The notes under the pieces: generated by a model
Databases searched by the model: none
Seen by the model: only the letters and a program-made list of their open reading frames with translations
Told to the model about the DNA's origin: nothing
Part shown: positions 1-10,909 of the stretch, one piece after another
How positions within the stretch are numbered: position 1 is the stretch's first letter
Layout of the letters: each line of letters starts with the position of its first letter
Position numbers and translations under genes: made by a program
Origin: Tricholoma matsutake
Lineage: Eukaryota > Basidiomycota > Agaricomycetes > Agaricales > Tricholomataceae
DNA: 64,000 bases
Assembly: GCA_026075535.2 (NCBI GenBank)
Contig: AP026542.1
Coordinates: 12,338,001 to 12,402,000 of the forward strand
Direction: 5' to 3'

Positions 1-673
1 AGATTTCATGTATGTGAAGGCCCAATAACTTTTTGCAGCCTCATCAACAAATTGATGTGACTGGAGACTGATGTATAACTCACAGGAATTAAGGAATGCA
101 CGTCCCTGCACACATGTGCCATTAAATTCAGCAGGGGGAGATGGTTTGATCTGGGTGTGCTCTTTAGTGGGCACATTTGGCAGCACATTGTTGTTGGGTG
201 CGCTTGGAGTTGCAATGGGGGGAATATTGGTCATGGGGTTAGTCTGGAGGGTCCTGACAAAGTTTTTGATTGTAGATTTAAGTGAATCAATTTGCATGCA
301 TATTCTGGAAACATTGCTTTCAAGCGCGTTGAGGTGCTCTGATGTGTCCATGTCACTAGGGGGTGCATTTGGTGAAAATAGCAGCGCAGTAAAGGCAAGA
401 CTGTCTGGAACGGTGTGTAGGGAGTCTGTGGAGCTTTGGGAAGCGTTGTCCACTCTGTACCTGCCTATCTTGGGCAGTGCATTCGTAATTTCGGGCCTTA
501 GGGGAGAGTTTTCTACTATAAGGGCAACCTCAGCCTCTAGCAAAGGGAAATCCAAAGTTAAAATTATACTACATATTACAGGGATTGGGGAGGCACCTAG
601 CAAAGGGAAATCTGAAGAGAAAACTCTAAGGATCCCTTTGCCGATGCCCAGTATATGTGAAGACAACAAAAAT
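1..673 (-). pseudogene. Ty3/gypsy Gag fragment, cut by the left edge
   Basis: On the minus strand one frame is open from about 673 down to base 1, roughly 220 codons. Near its end it reads FNGTCVQGRAFLNSCELY and then WAFTYMK, which matches the start of the capsid domain (retrotransposon Gag) of fungal Ty3/gypsy elements; Gag packages the element RNA in cytoplasmic particles. The part before it is Pro/Ser/Leu-rich with no recognisable domain, as is usual for Gag N-termini. The first ATG in frame is at about 351-349, so either translation starts there or the upstream part is leader. The rest of the element lies outside the window. A 17-base repeat (536-552 and 596-612) lies inside the upstream part. 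The family is clear; whether this copy was functional is unknown. Confidence 0.75.
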
Positions 674-888
674 CAAATAATAACCTAAAAATAGAAAAGG
701 CGGAGATAGGCAGATCAAGGCCACCAAATGACATCATACCAAGGGGTAGATGTCAGAAGGGGTGCTCCGCCTCTAAATATAAAACTGTCAACATGCACAA
801 ACATGATAGAAAGGGTAATTAGTAATAAAATCCGGAAAAATCATAGAAAATGAAGAATAGAAGGAAATGAAGTGAGGAAAAATATAGA
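674..888. other. AT-rich gap with TATA-like stretch, possible LTR/leader remnant
   Basis: Stops in all minus frames end the Gag frame here. The stretch contains an AT-rich TATA-like run near 773-783 and A-rich sequence near 820-888. It could be the 5' leader or LTR end of the Gag element to the left, but I see no LTR partner in the window to confirm this. Confidence 0.25.
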
Positions 889-1725
889 ATGAATGTAAAA
901 AATAGGAGAAACACACAGGGCACCCCCCTAGTCCCCCTAGTCCCCTTACAGATCAAGCCAGTGGATGTGGCTTGTATGATCAAGGAGCACATGGAAGTCC
1001 TATGTTTTCAGCAAAAAGTGGGGAACATGGAGAAGCAAATGGTCACCAAGTTCACTGATGTGTTCCAACCACAACCACATGTTGAGAAACTACCCGAAAT
1101 GTGACTGCTAAGATCAAATTCAAGGATGCAGAACAGATGATCAAAACATGTACATACACTTGCCCCCAAGAATTTTGTGATGTGTGGAAGACTTTGATCC
1201 AGGAACAATTGATAACATCTTGAATGACTGTGCCAAGGGGAAGATCTGGGGTACTATTGACATGATGAACTGCTTCTTCCAGATGCCAATGGAGCCTTCA
1301 CATATTCCCCTGATGGCAGTCTCCACCCCCTTCAGCCTGTTTGAATGGATGGTAATGCCAATGGGCTTGAAAAATGTGCCTGTGATCCATCAACATTGGG
1401 TTACTGCTGCCCTGCATGAGTGGATTGGGAAGATATGTAACATTTATCATGTGCTGAGCTGTGCAGATTGTCAATAGAACAAGCTGACAACAGAGAAACC
1501 CATGGGCCCCTTGCATCCACTACCGATACCTGATCAGCATGGAGACTCAGTGGTGATAGACTTCATTAGGCCATTGCCAGAGGACGAGGGGTATGATTGC
1601 ATTGTCACTTTTACTGACAGGTTGAGTTGATGGTGGGCATTGGTGACATGGCAGTCATGCCACATTGGAGTCGTCATTGTCAGGGTTGGTGTGGCCTTCT
1701 GTCATCCCCCTGTCATTGGACCTGT
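889..1725 (+). pseudogene. Collapsed Ty3/gypsy pol: RT joined to integrase
   Basis: Three broken frames make a recognisable pol remnant. The first (889-1104, then frame change) ends in the linker that precedes RT, with a KIKFKDAEQMIKT-like block and CTYTCPQ. The second (about 1184-1440) reads GKIWGTIDMMNCFFQMPM..TPFSLFEWMVMPMGLKN, which is the RT fingers/palm block; the expected YxDD follows only as a damaged IYHVLS. From about 1480 the frame reads MGPLHPLPIPDQHGDSVVIDFI and then DEGYDCIVTFTDR, which is the start of the integrase core including its first Asp. RNase H and the integrase zinc finger are absent, so RT and integrase were fused by an internal deletion. The hAT-like element at 1732 cuts it off. 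The same family supplies the chromodomain end at 20710-21120. Confidence 0.7.
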
Positions 1726-1731
1726 CCACAG

Positions 1732-3347
1732 TAGTGTTTTAGGGTTCAGTCCGGTCCAGTTTTTTGACCTCTAAGAGGGTTAACCATAACTGTAACTGGT
1801 CTAGACCAGCACCCCAAGTCAGTTGGACCATAACCGAACTGATTAGAACCAGTCCTATCAGTTTGGTTACAGTCCAAAAAACTGGTTTTGACTGGTTTTC
1901 CCCCCATTTTTGTGGCACAACTAATTTTATGTATACAAAATAAATAATTACATAAACACCCTGCAAGCAGTTGCTCACAGTGGTGCAGTGTAACTACATA
2001 TGGAATGAAAATTTGAAAAAGAAAAAGAGAAAGAAAAGAAATAGCCCCACTGTCTTGTGTTTGTAGTGAGGGTGGGGTCCTGCTGCCATTTATTTGTCCT
2101 TCCCCATTGTTCATTGTTCCCCATTGTTTGTTGTTCCCTGCCATTTGTTGTTCCCTGCCATTTGTTGTTCCCTGCCATTTGTTGTTCCCTGTCATTCAAT
2201 GTTCTCCATTGTTGGTTGTTCCCTGTTGTTGGTAGTTCCCTGCTGTTGGTTGTTCCCTGCTGATCATGATTACCCACTGTTGGTTGTTCTCCATTGTTGG
2301 TCATTCCCCATCGTTTGTCCTTCCCATCATTCATCCTTCCCATTGTTTGTCCCTCCCGTCATTTGTTGTTCCCATCATTTGTCATTCCCATTGTTTGTCA
2401 TTCCCATTGTTTGTCATTCCCATTGTTTGTCATTCCCATTGTTTGTCATTCCATTATTCATCATTCCCCATCATTTGTCATTCCCCCTCATTCATCATCG
2501 TCGTCATTGTCAGCACCTCCATACCTCCCTACGAGCAGTGGCTCTCAGGTGGGGTGGTGGTGCTGTGACATGGCATTGGTGGTGGTGGTCATCACTGGAC
2601 AGAAAGGGGCCCATTGCCACCCTGCAAGCAGAGGCTCACAGCAGTGGCACAGGGCTTGTGTGTGTTATTCAGAGGGTGGGCGATGTCATAGTCAAGATGC
2701 AAGAACCTAAAAGAAAAACATCTAGTTAGTAAAAGAAACAACTCAACAAATAATAGTATGAAAGACTTACACTGGCCCAAACGATGACTAGCGTCGTTCA
2801 GGCCCCCTGACTTGTGTTTGTTTGTTTGGGTCATGGTGTGCATGTCATTGGTGGTGAGTGCGGATGGAGGGTAGCATGGGAGCATGGGTCAACGAGGGTG
2901 ATGGTTGTAAACACACACATGCATCAATGTGTCAATATGTCAATGTGTGACATAAACAAATGCATCAATGCTTCAACATGTGATGCAAACAAACGCATCA
3001 ATGCATTCATTTACTGTGAACAAACATGTACAACTACAGTAACATATATAAACCCCACCCATTCTCATGCCATCTCCCCTCATAGTTAATGTAATTATGT
3101 ATTGAATACCTTATGTACATTAGTTTAGTGTCCTATAGAGTATACAATTCAACTGTACAAAGACCAGTTGTAACTGGTTTGGACTGGTTTCACAATGGTT
3201 TTCAAACATTTTCAAAACAGCTTAACCATTAACCAAACCGACAGTTTTGGTTACTCACTTTTTCAGAAAAATGGACTGAACCAAAGCATGGACTGCAGTT
3301 CAGTCCAGTTCAGTCTTTGGTCCTATGGACTGAACCTTGAAACACTA
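1732..3347. mobile_element. Non-autonomous hAT-like DNA transposon (1.6 kb)
   Basis: The ends are inverted repeats: TAGTGTTTTAGGGTTCAGTC on the left and GACTGAACCTTGAAACACTA on the right. They are flanked by an exact 8-base target duplication GTCCACAG (1724-1731 and 3348-3355). An 8-base duplication with a TAGNG terminus is the hAT signature. There is no transposase frame. Inside are 16-18 base minisatellites (2100-2460), two copies of the box CCCTGCAAGCAGNNGCTCACAG (1960-1980, 2621-2641), a palindrome GGCCCAAACGATG..CGTCGTTCAGGCC (2774-2804), and repeated tracts of ACTGGTTT/GGTTCAGT sequence near both ends. It sits in the collapsed gypsy pol described for 889-1725. Confidence 0.75.
2100..2520. 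repeat. Minisatellite tracts inside the hAT-like element
   Basis: The first part repeats a 17-base unit TGTTCCCTGCCATTTGT about four times (near 2130-2195). A later part repeats a 16-base unit CATTCCCATTGTTTGT about five times (near 2385-2455), with degenerate copies between. On the minus strand these read as Asn/Gln/Gly-rich low-complexity peptide. The long frames over this tract are products of the repeat, not evidence of a gene. Confidence 0.8.
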
Positions 3348-3355
3348 GTCCACAG

Positions 3356-4053
3356 TGAGACCCATGGATGTGGAAAATCATCCAGTAATTCAGCCACTGA
3401 GGTGAAGGAATTGAGTAGAAGGTCATCTGTTTTGGGTAGAATTTCCATCCTTTGTGGCCATTGAAAAAGAATAAAAATCATCTGATTTTCAGGGAAAAAC
3501 ATACCCTAAAAGTTGTGAGAATTCCCCCTCAGAATGGATGAGTTAAGAGGTTGAAAACACCTCAAAATTTGTCCATATTCATACCCCATTGAATTATCCC
3601 TTGGGATGACTTCCATCTTCTAAACAGGGTAATTCACACCATGACACTCCCTCCGACTATGAGATGGTTTTCATCCCATCAAGGGCAAAAAAAAACCCTC
3701 TGTCCAGGTTAAATTTTTTTTGGAGTGAAAGAATGGCAATTATTCATCCACTTTGTTTAGTTTCATTATCAGTTTCATACTTTTAGTAGTCAATTTTCAA
3801 TCAGCTACAGGCAGATGTTGGTCTCACAGGTTTTGTACAACTCAATATATTGCATCTAAACTAACTATGTATATTTTAAACGAAAAATAAGAAACAAAGA
3901 TAAGAAAAATTACCTGGGCCCAAACAACTCTAGTTGTCATTTGGGCCCACAAACAGTTGCTCAGGGGTGGGCAGTGTGTTGTTCCTGTTGTTGTTGTTGT
4001 CCCCGCCGCCATGGCCATGGTCTTGTCATCTGTGTTCCCCATTGTTTGCTCCT
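3356..4053 (-). other. TE relic with hairpin exon-like module
   Basis: Most of this stretch has no coding signal. At 3916-3948 lies a near-perfect palindrome GGGCCCAAACAAC..GTTGTCATTTGGGCCC. Read on the minus strand it is followed at once by CAG/GTAATT, an intron donor, and preceded by a variant of the GAGCAACTGCTTGCAG box. The short minus frame across it contains WAQMTTRVVWAQ. Element A is inserted at its right border, so the sequence continues at 11585. Confidence 0.45.
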
Positions 4054-4789
4054 TGTTAAGACTATTGGTCTTAACTCAAACTTGTCTTCATCTATCGCAC
4101 TAGGAGGCTTTCCTAGTGTTTCGGGCTTTCGGGCTTCGCTTGGGTGCTTCCTCAAGCAATCACAGTTGATCATACTCAGAGGCTTTCTGAGTATACTGTT
4201 GGTTCATGTATCACAGTTGGAGGCTTTCCAACTGTCAAGTTCGGGTTATCACAGCTAAGGGCTTCTTAGACCATTGAGTTGTTCGAGTTGAGTTTAAGAC
4301 CATATATTGAATTAGGTCAAGCTGAGGGATACACAGAGTGTAGCTACAGCTTATATACTGTTCTAGGACTACCTATCGTCCAATCGGAAGGTGAGATGCT
4401 TATCAGGTAAATATAGATGAGTATAATAGAAACAACAGGCCTCATGCCTTGCATGAGGTGTCCAATGTCATGGAGTGCTGTGGTGCAGCATGTCAGGGAA
4501 CAATAAGATGTAAGCCTCATGCCTAGCATGAGGCATCCGATGTTACGGATCTGATGTCAAGGACATGCTGTGGCACAGCATGTCAATCATGAGAGTCCGA
4601 CATCACGGACCTCATGTCAAGGGGCTGTCATAACACAGCAAGTGTGGGAGTGGGTTCGGGTGCGTGGAGTCACCATGCATCAAAGCATCTCCTGTCAGAA
4701 GTGAGTCAAGTCAAATGAGAAAAATAAAGTACCTGGTCCTGCCGGTGTATGTCTGGTTGTCCTGGGTTACGATATCAAAAATCGTAACA
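4054..4789 (-). repeat. 3' LTR of element A (736 bp)
   Basis: It is a close copy of 10910-11584, starting TGTTAAGACTATTGG and ending TCGTAACA. It is 61 bases longer than its partner because a segment holding the hairpin GCCTCATGC..GCATGAGG is present twice (near 4437 and 4509) while the other LTR has it once (near 11295). Because the genes run on the minus strand, this left copy is the downstream LTR. Confidence 0.9.
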
Positions 4790-4803
4790 TCACCCTCTCT
4801 CTA
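4790..4803 (-). other. Polypurine tract of element A
   Basis: On the minus strand this reads AGAGAGAGGGTGA and abuts the 3' LTR, as expected for the plus-strand DNA primer of an LTR retrotransposon. Confidence 0.6.
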
Positions 4804-4804
4804 T

Positions 4805-5562
4805 CTTCGAAGTCACTGACTTTGATCACAACCTAGGTCCTCCCATATGGTTCTCCAGTCATATTCCCCATTGCAGTGTTGTCAAAGTCATCATAGCCTG
4901 ATTCAAGGAGATTCCATCATCTCTGCTCTTCCTCCCATTCCTTCTGTTGTCTCATAGGGCAATCAGGGCTGTAGTGCCCAGGGCCTCATTGCTTGCAATG
5001 CTTGCAAATATGTCTTTGGCAGATCAGGCCAAAGTGTCTGATCCTGTGGCAGATGAAGCATCTGGCATTCCTCATGTGGGGAGGGGACCAGGGTGGTTGG
5101 GTCAATCGTGGTTCAGGTTCAGGTGTCATGAGGTCGATGACTTCTGGAGGTTTGGTCATCTGACTGCTCGTAGAGGGGTAGTCATTTCCAGAGGTGGTTC
5201 GTGGTTTGTTTTTGTTCTTCTGCCCATTGTAAGGCAAGGAGGAGGTCAGTCATTGTCGGTTCTGATCTATGGGGGTATGAGGGTTTATTTCAACTGCTTT
5301 CTGTCTGTCTGACCATGGTGTGGCCATGTCCTGGATTGCTTGTTCAATTCCAAGGGCGTCAGCATTGTTCATCGCCTCTTCTAGGTTGCATTTCATTTGG
5401 TCAATCATGCTCCAATAATAGAAGCACATTCTTGCAAGGTGATATCTAGCTGGGTCGTGGGCAAGATGGGTGCAGAGGGTTTCAGCATTTGCTGGGTCTC
5501 ATAGGAATTGTTTGGTGAATTGTCATTTGGGGGGTATTACAGGTGTCTGTTCTGCCATGGTT
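4805..5562 (-). pseudogene. ORF3 of element A: extra protein with two CCHC-type zinc knuckles
   Basis: After the chromodomain stop a new frame starts at an ATG near 5560 (MAEQTPVIPPK) and can be followed for about 250 codons towards the 3' LTR. Its middle is helical and acidic (RMCFYYWSMIDQMKCNLEEA), then comes a Pro/Ser/Thr-rich linker with IDLMTPEPEP. At the C-terminal side are two knuckles. The first is a perfect CX2CX4HX4C (CFICHRIRHFGLIC); the second is CX2CX6HX4C and includes a stop. The stops in this frame are mostly TGA, fitting decay of a once-open frame. I know of similar Gag-like proteins with paired C-terminal knuckles in Agaricomycetes, but their role in the element is not established. 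It may be a nucleic-acid chaperone or a second Gag. Confidence 0.6.
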
Positions 5563-5592
5563 AAGTGGGGGGTTTTTCTGGTCTTGGGGGTT

Positions 5593-6786
5593 CTACAGCT
5601 GTTGTCGCTGTTTATATGCCCCTAGGATTCTCTTGGTGTTAGTCAGGTTTTCCTTGGGTTCCCATGAGTTCTCCGAGGTCGGGTATCTGACCCACTTCAC
5701 TAAGAAGTGCATGGTTCTTCCTTTCTTTTTATGTCCAATGATCACTTCCACTTCATACTCCGATTTGCCTTCTATTAGATCAGGTGGTGGTTCTGGGAAG
5801 TTTGGACCATGTGCTTCGGTTTCTTTATATGGGGAGAGGAGTGCTGCATGGAATACTGGGTGTATCTTCCACTTCTCTGGCAACTTCAGCTGGTAGGAGA
5901 GTGGGCCTAAGACCTCTTCAACCGTGAAGGGTCCTTCTCTTTTCGGTGCGAGTTTCCTTGTCAAGTGTGTCATCTTGAGGTTCTTTGCTTCTAGCCACAC
6001 CTTGTCTCCTTCTTTGAACGGGGTGAAGTGTCTCGTTTTTCTCTCTGCCATCATTTGTCTGGCCAACTCATGAGTTGCCTTCACTTCATCTCAGGCCCAT
6101 TGCAGCGCAACGAATCGCTTCTCTATGGCCGGTATGTTCATTTTCAGGTAGGGGAGTGGGATCACCTTGGGCTCATAGCCCATCATGAGGTAGAACAGGG
6201 AGTTCCTCTGTACTGAGTGTGTTCTCTGGTTGTGCATGAACTCCACAGTCAGGAGGAGGTGCTTCCAATTCTCCTGGTTGTTTGAGCAGAAGATCCACAG
6301 GTACACTTCTACTTCTTGATTCACCCGTTCTGTCTCTCCATCAGTCTGGGGGTGGTATGCCATACTCATCGCCAGCTTGATTCTGAGCAATCTTCCTAGC
6401 TCCTGGAATAGCTGCGAGGCAAATTGTGGGTCCCTGTCAGAGATGATCTTGTCTGGGAGGCCGAATCGTTTGTCGACATTGTCTAGGTAGAGGGTGGCTG
6501 CTCCCAATGCATCTACTGTTTTCCTGCAAGGGATAAAAATTACCCACTTCATAAGCCCATGGTCTACCATGACCATGAGTGCATCATAACCATCGGACTC
6601 TGGTAGGTCAGTTATGAAATCAGTTGTCACCATCGCGAATGGTCTTGTCGCTTTGGATTTGATTGGTTGCAATGGGGGTGTCGTTGGGTGGGTGTTGACT
6701 TTCATTTGCTGGCATGTAGTGCATCCAGCGACATAGTTCTTGATGTATGTCATCATTCCTGGCCACCAGTAGTCCCTCCTGATCAT
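5593..6786 (-). pseudogene. Element A integrase and chromodomain
   Basis: The frame 6786-6091 begins in the zinc-binding part (RRDYWWPGM, then CTTCQQMK). It contains the catalytic core with Asp in MVTTDFITDLP, Asp in ISDRDPQFAS and Glu in PQTDGETERVNQE, so all three D,D,E residues are present. A TGA at 6093-6091 (QWA*DE, normally Arg) breaks it, and the same frame resumes at 6084. It then passes through the C-terminal SH3-like part (EGDKVWLEAKNL, GPFTVEEVLG, FHAALLSPY) into a chromodomain (FLVKWVRYP..SWEPKENL). The chromodomain defines the element as a chromovirus and in this group can steer insertion to heterochromatin. It ends at 5593. Confidence 0.9.
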
Positions 6787-6891
6787 TTCAGTTGTCTGCT
6801 ATTGTCCCAGGTGTCTGCTGGTTACTCCTTCATGGTATTTTTGCACCAGGTTCTCCTGTAGATCTCTGTTGTCCAGGACATAGCACCTGTC

Positions 6892-8558
6892 TCAGAAGAA
6901 TAGAAGGCCATCTTCTATCTTCCAGTCTTCCCATGCTGACTTTATTGGTGGGGTTCCTTTTGTCTTTAGCACTTCGATTGCGCTCTTCACCAGATCATCT
7001 TTCATGATACTACCCGCAAGTAGATCATGAATTTCCATGTCAATGAATTTCACAAATACCATTTCAGGTAACATTGTGATGTCTTCATTGTCATTGTCTT
7101 CTTCTCGTATGTGATTGGCCCTTTGTGATAATGCATTGCTCTGCACCATTTGTGATCCTGGCACATGGACGAGTTGTAATTCGATTCTGACAAGAATAGG
7201 CTCCATCTTGCTTGTTGTCTGTTCAATTTCTGTGCTGTCCAGAAATACATTAGGTTCTTGTGATCCAAGAGGATTACCACTGGGTGCTCTGAGCCCAGTA
7301 GGTAGTGTCTCCAGGTTTCTAGTGATCATACTATCGCTAGAAGTTCCCTGTCGTATATCTCATAGTTCCATTCCATTGGTGTCAGTGCATGCAATATATA
7401 TCTGCATGGGTGCCAGTCTCCATTCGTGTCTCTTTGTCTCAGTACTCCTCCAGTTGCATGTTTCGAGGTGTCTGATTCAATCGTGAATGGCTTTGTTGGG
7501 TCTGGCATCAGTAGTACCGGTGCTTCTGTGAATTTCCTTTTCAGCATCTGAAAAGCTTGTTCGCATTCCATGGTCCAGTTGAATGTCTTGTCTTTCTTTG
7601 TCAGTTCATTGAGCAGTCTGCTTGTCTCCACAAAATGTCCGATAAACTTCCTGTAGAAGTTTCCAAATCCCAGGAAAGATCTGACTGCCTTTATGTTTGT
7701 CGGGGTTGGCCATTCTTGTATACCTGCCAGTTTTGTGTTGTCCATGGCAATTTTGTTGGGTTGGATGATCAGACCCAAGAATTCCACTTTGTGGACATCG
7801 AACTTGCATTTCTCCAGCTTCAGGTATAAGTCATTTTCTGCCAGTCTTTGCAGTACTCTCTTTGTCCTTTCCTGGTGTTCATTCTGATCCTTGGAGAATA
7901 TCAGGATGTCGTCCATGTAAATCATGAGCCATCCTTCTCTGATCATGTTGCAGAATATCTCATTCATCATTGCCTGGAATGTTGCTGGTGAGTTGCATAA
8001 TCTGAAGAACATCACCATTGGTTCGAACAGCCCTTGATTTGTCTTGAAGGCTGCCTTCCATTGATCTCCGTCCTTGATTCTGACATTGTGATATCCCCAC
8101 CGGATGTCCAGTTTTGTAAACCATTTTGCCCCTCTTAGTTTGTCCAACAGATCTCCTACCAGCGGCAGCGGGTAGGTGTTCTTGATTGTGCCATTGTTCA
8201 AATATCTGTAATCTTGGCAGGGTCATAGCACATCTGAGTCCTTCTTTGCAACAAAGAAGAACGGCGATGCCATGGGCAATTTTGATGGTCAGATATATCC
8301 CTTTTGCAGGCTTTCATCGAGGAACTCGTTGAGCTTCTTCTGCTCTGCCAGTGAGAGTGGGTACACCCTGCAATCCTTTGCCACAAAATCCGATTTGAGT
8401 TCTATCGCGTGATCCCAGGATCTTGATTCTGGGAATCGTTCCGATGCTTCCTTTTCGAATATCCATTGGTACTCCTTGTACTGTTTGGGGAGTAGTTCAT
8501 CCAGGGTCTTTTGTTCGGGGTCTCCTTCCTTCTTATGTGTCAGGTGTTGTGAGACCAA
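6892..8558 (-). pseudogene. Element A reverse transcriptase and RNase H
   Basis: The frame 8558-8289 holds the pre-RT linker (WDHAIELK..YPLSLAEQ..KGYI) and stops at a TGA (GYI*PSK). After a second TGA near 8223 ([11 protein letters not shown]), RT continues at 8201 with [12 protein letters not shown], the polymerase box [13 protein letters not shown] (YMDD) and the thumb ITDW-like [17 protein letters not shown]. RNase H follows with [13 protein letters not shown] and [12 protein letters not shown], then a frame change into 7329-6892 ([17 protein letters not shown]). Both TGA stops replace Arg codons common in this family. RT makes the cDNA and RNase H removes the template. Confidence 0.9.
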
Positions 8559-8597
8559 TGTCTTTGCCCTAATCCAGATATCCTGTATGTATGCATA

Positions 8598-9770
8598 TCA
8601 TGGTGATCCTTGTGCCTTTACGATCCGAGAGATTGTCTTTGTTGATTGGGAGTATGAGTACCTTGGCTCATCATACTCTTCCATCAGTGGTGTTTTGGTC
8701 AATTCAAATATTCTGATGATGGGTTCTCCTCGGATGTAGGCGACCAGTAACTCATTGTCTGCAATCTCTTGTTTGGGTGTCCCTTCCAGTTGCTCCATTG
8801 CCAGTTCTGTTGCCTGTTCATGGTTTGCCAGTGCTGGGTTTTCCTTCCTAGTGTCTTCTTCATCTTGTGGCCCAATGGGCTCCACATCTTGAAGAGTCGT
8901 GATTGCAATCTCTTCATCTTCTACTTCTTCAATGGTTGCCTTTCTTGTTCCGATGGGTATACTGTTCTTTCCCAGTTTAGTGTGGAGGGCTTCTCCCATC
9001 TGTCTGGCTTTATTGGCAATTCTCTGGCATTTCATTAGCCATTCCTCATTCCTCAGTTTCTTTTTGAGGGTGAGCTTCTCCAGTTCCTTAGTGGTCACTC
9101 GGCGCCACATTAGTTGTTCTTCTTCTTTTGCCTTTGGTGTGAGTCCCATCTTTTCTCTTGCCTTGGCGACCATCTTCTGGGCCCATGCCCATTTTTCTTC
9201 TTTCATCATTTCTTTGAAGGGTTTCCCTTCCTCTTTGACTGTCTTCCAGTGCCATGCCAGATGTTCTTTGTCGGGTTTCTCCATCTGCACCCTCCCAATA
9301 AGGGTTTTTCCTTTTCCCATTGAGAATTCGGGGTGTGCTCTGTCAGTTGTTCAGAATTGGAACGTCCCAATTCTCCAGTCGATCACTGGATTGATTCTTC
9401 TGAGCCATGGCAGGCCCAGGATGATCAATTCTTTCCCCAGTCCTGCAATGAGGAAGGTTGTCGGGAAAGATCTTTGGTTGATCATCAAGAATCCTTTGGC
9501 GTAGTGGGAGATTTCCCCTTTCTTGTTTGGGGTTCCATCCATGTTCTTGACCCTGATCGTCCTTTCCAGGGGATGTAGTTCGAATCCGCTGCTCCTTGCG
9601 AATTCATGGCTCATGAATATTCCTCCTGCTCCTGAGTCGAGCAGGGCTTTGGTTTTGATGGCTTTTTTTCTGCCTGCCCCAGCCACTTTGATATCTAAAC
9701 ACATAGATTGATTCTTCAAAGTGGCTAGTAGTACAGAACAGACAGAGAGTTTGGTGGTACCTGGCATCAA
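8598..9770 (-). pseudogene. Element A protease and PR-RT linker
   Basis: The frame starting at 9770 contains the retropepsin-like active site KALLDSGAGGIFMSHEFA and the later LGLPWLRRINPVIDW block typical of gypsy proteases. A frame change near 9340 leads into 9320-8598, a long charged helical linker (Lys/Glu-rich, WAWAQKMVAKAREKMGLTPK) of about 240 residues seen in Agaricomycete gypsy elements between protease and RT. It ends at a TGA (GSP*YAY). The linker has no known activity. Confidence 0.8.
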
Positions 9771-9833
9771 GGCAGGCCATTTCTTTAAAAACCCTCATCT
9801 CCTATCAAGGCGAGAGCCTTTTCCTTCCCTTCT

Positions 9834-10729
9834 TCATTGAGGTCTTTCATGATCACTCAGATCTTTGAGTAGGCTTCTCTGCCTTTGTTCTTTGGGAAAG
9901 GCCAGTCCTCGGTCCTCGTTTCCCCTTTCTTGTGTTCGGTTGCTTGGTGCCCCAGCTGGTGGCACACGAAGTATAACCCTTTCTTCATGTGTTCGATCCT
10001 CTCCTGGTAGGAGAGTCAGATGATCTTGAGTGGGCCTTCTTTTGACTTGGAGTTGGGCAGCCTCTTTGCCAAGGCTTCCTGTGCTCTCCCGGTTATGGCC
10101 TTTGCTCTCCTCCATTGTCCATCGTACTTGGAGGCAGCATTGATCATCCTTTCCAATGTTGTGGGGATTGTTTCCATGTTGAAGACTCTCTCGAGGAGTC
10201 TTGGGTTCAGTCCATCTATGAAGAGCTCGATGAGTGCAGTATCATCGTTGATTCTTGCCTTCTCTCTCAGGATTTGGAACTGCGCAATGTAGTCCTCCAG
10301 GTCCTGCCCCTGCTTCAGTGTTTTCATTTCAGTTCTGGCTTCATCAATGGGGGTGAATGCTGTCTTGAGCGCCACTTCAAAGGTGGACCATGTTCCCATG
10401 TCTTCCTTCTCTGCCCATGTCTGTGCCCAGGGTGCAGCGGTTCCTCCATTCATGAATGACAGTGCAAAGATGATCTTCTTCTCGTCACTGTTGTAGATCC
10501 CATGGTTCACTCTCAAGTAGAGTTTTACTTCTTGTAAGAACTTCGTGGTTCTGGTTCGGTCCCCTAAAGTCGGAGGGGGTTCAGATTCTAATCTCTTTGG
10601 TTGACGCGGTGGGTTTGGTGGACATGTTGGTGTTGTTGTTGGATAGGGAGAATGGATCTTGTTCTGGGGTTTCTTCTTTGTTGAAAGATCTAAAATCTTC
10701 TTTGTCAAGGTATCGGGGTTCTTTGTCAC
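9834..10729 (-). pseudogene. Element A Gag
   Basis: The frame from 10729 has a Pro/Thr-rich start and then the capsid domain (TKFLQEVKLYLRVN, KKIIFALSFMNGG, WAQTWAE, ELFIDGLNPRLLERV). A TGA at 10018-10016 (KII*LSY) ends the open part. The next in-frame block reads YFVCHQLGHQATEH, a zinc knuckle that has lost its first Cys (now Tyr) and its last Cys (now His). The start near 10729 is the first ATG after the 5' LTR leader. About 90 further codons (10115-9834 and on) are in shifted frames. Confidence 0.85.
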
Positions 10730-10909
10730 TTGTTCTCTTCGAGAACCACTTCTGTGCTGGTTCTGAGTATTGTACTAGTCGACCCTGGTATCTATACTAT
10801 GGGGTTCTTCCTGATGATGATGCTCCAGTTGGAGGTCGGCCTGGGCTTTGTCTGAAAGATGTTGTGTCTGCACCTAGGTGGGTGGACTTCATAGATCAGC
10901 TTGACCTTT

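Noticed and set aside
2380..2460. Possible CRISPR-like array
   Set aside because: Units are contiguous 16-base minisatellite repeats with no unique spacers, in a eukaryotic genome.
2094..2729. Plus-strand 211-codon Cys/Ser/Pro-rich frame, secreted-protein-like
   Set aside because: It is produced by 16-18 base minisatellites without stops; three frames are open over the same repeat.
8899..9504. Plus-strand 201-codon Ser/Phe-rich frame
   Set aside because: Antisense of the Lys/Glu-rich protease-RT linker of element A.
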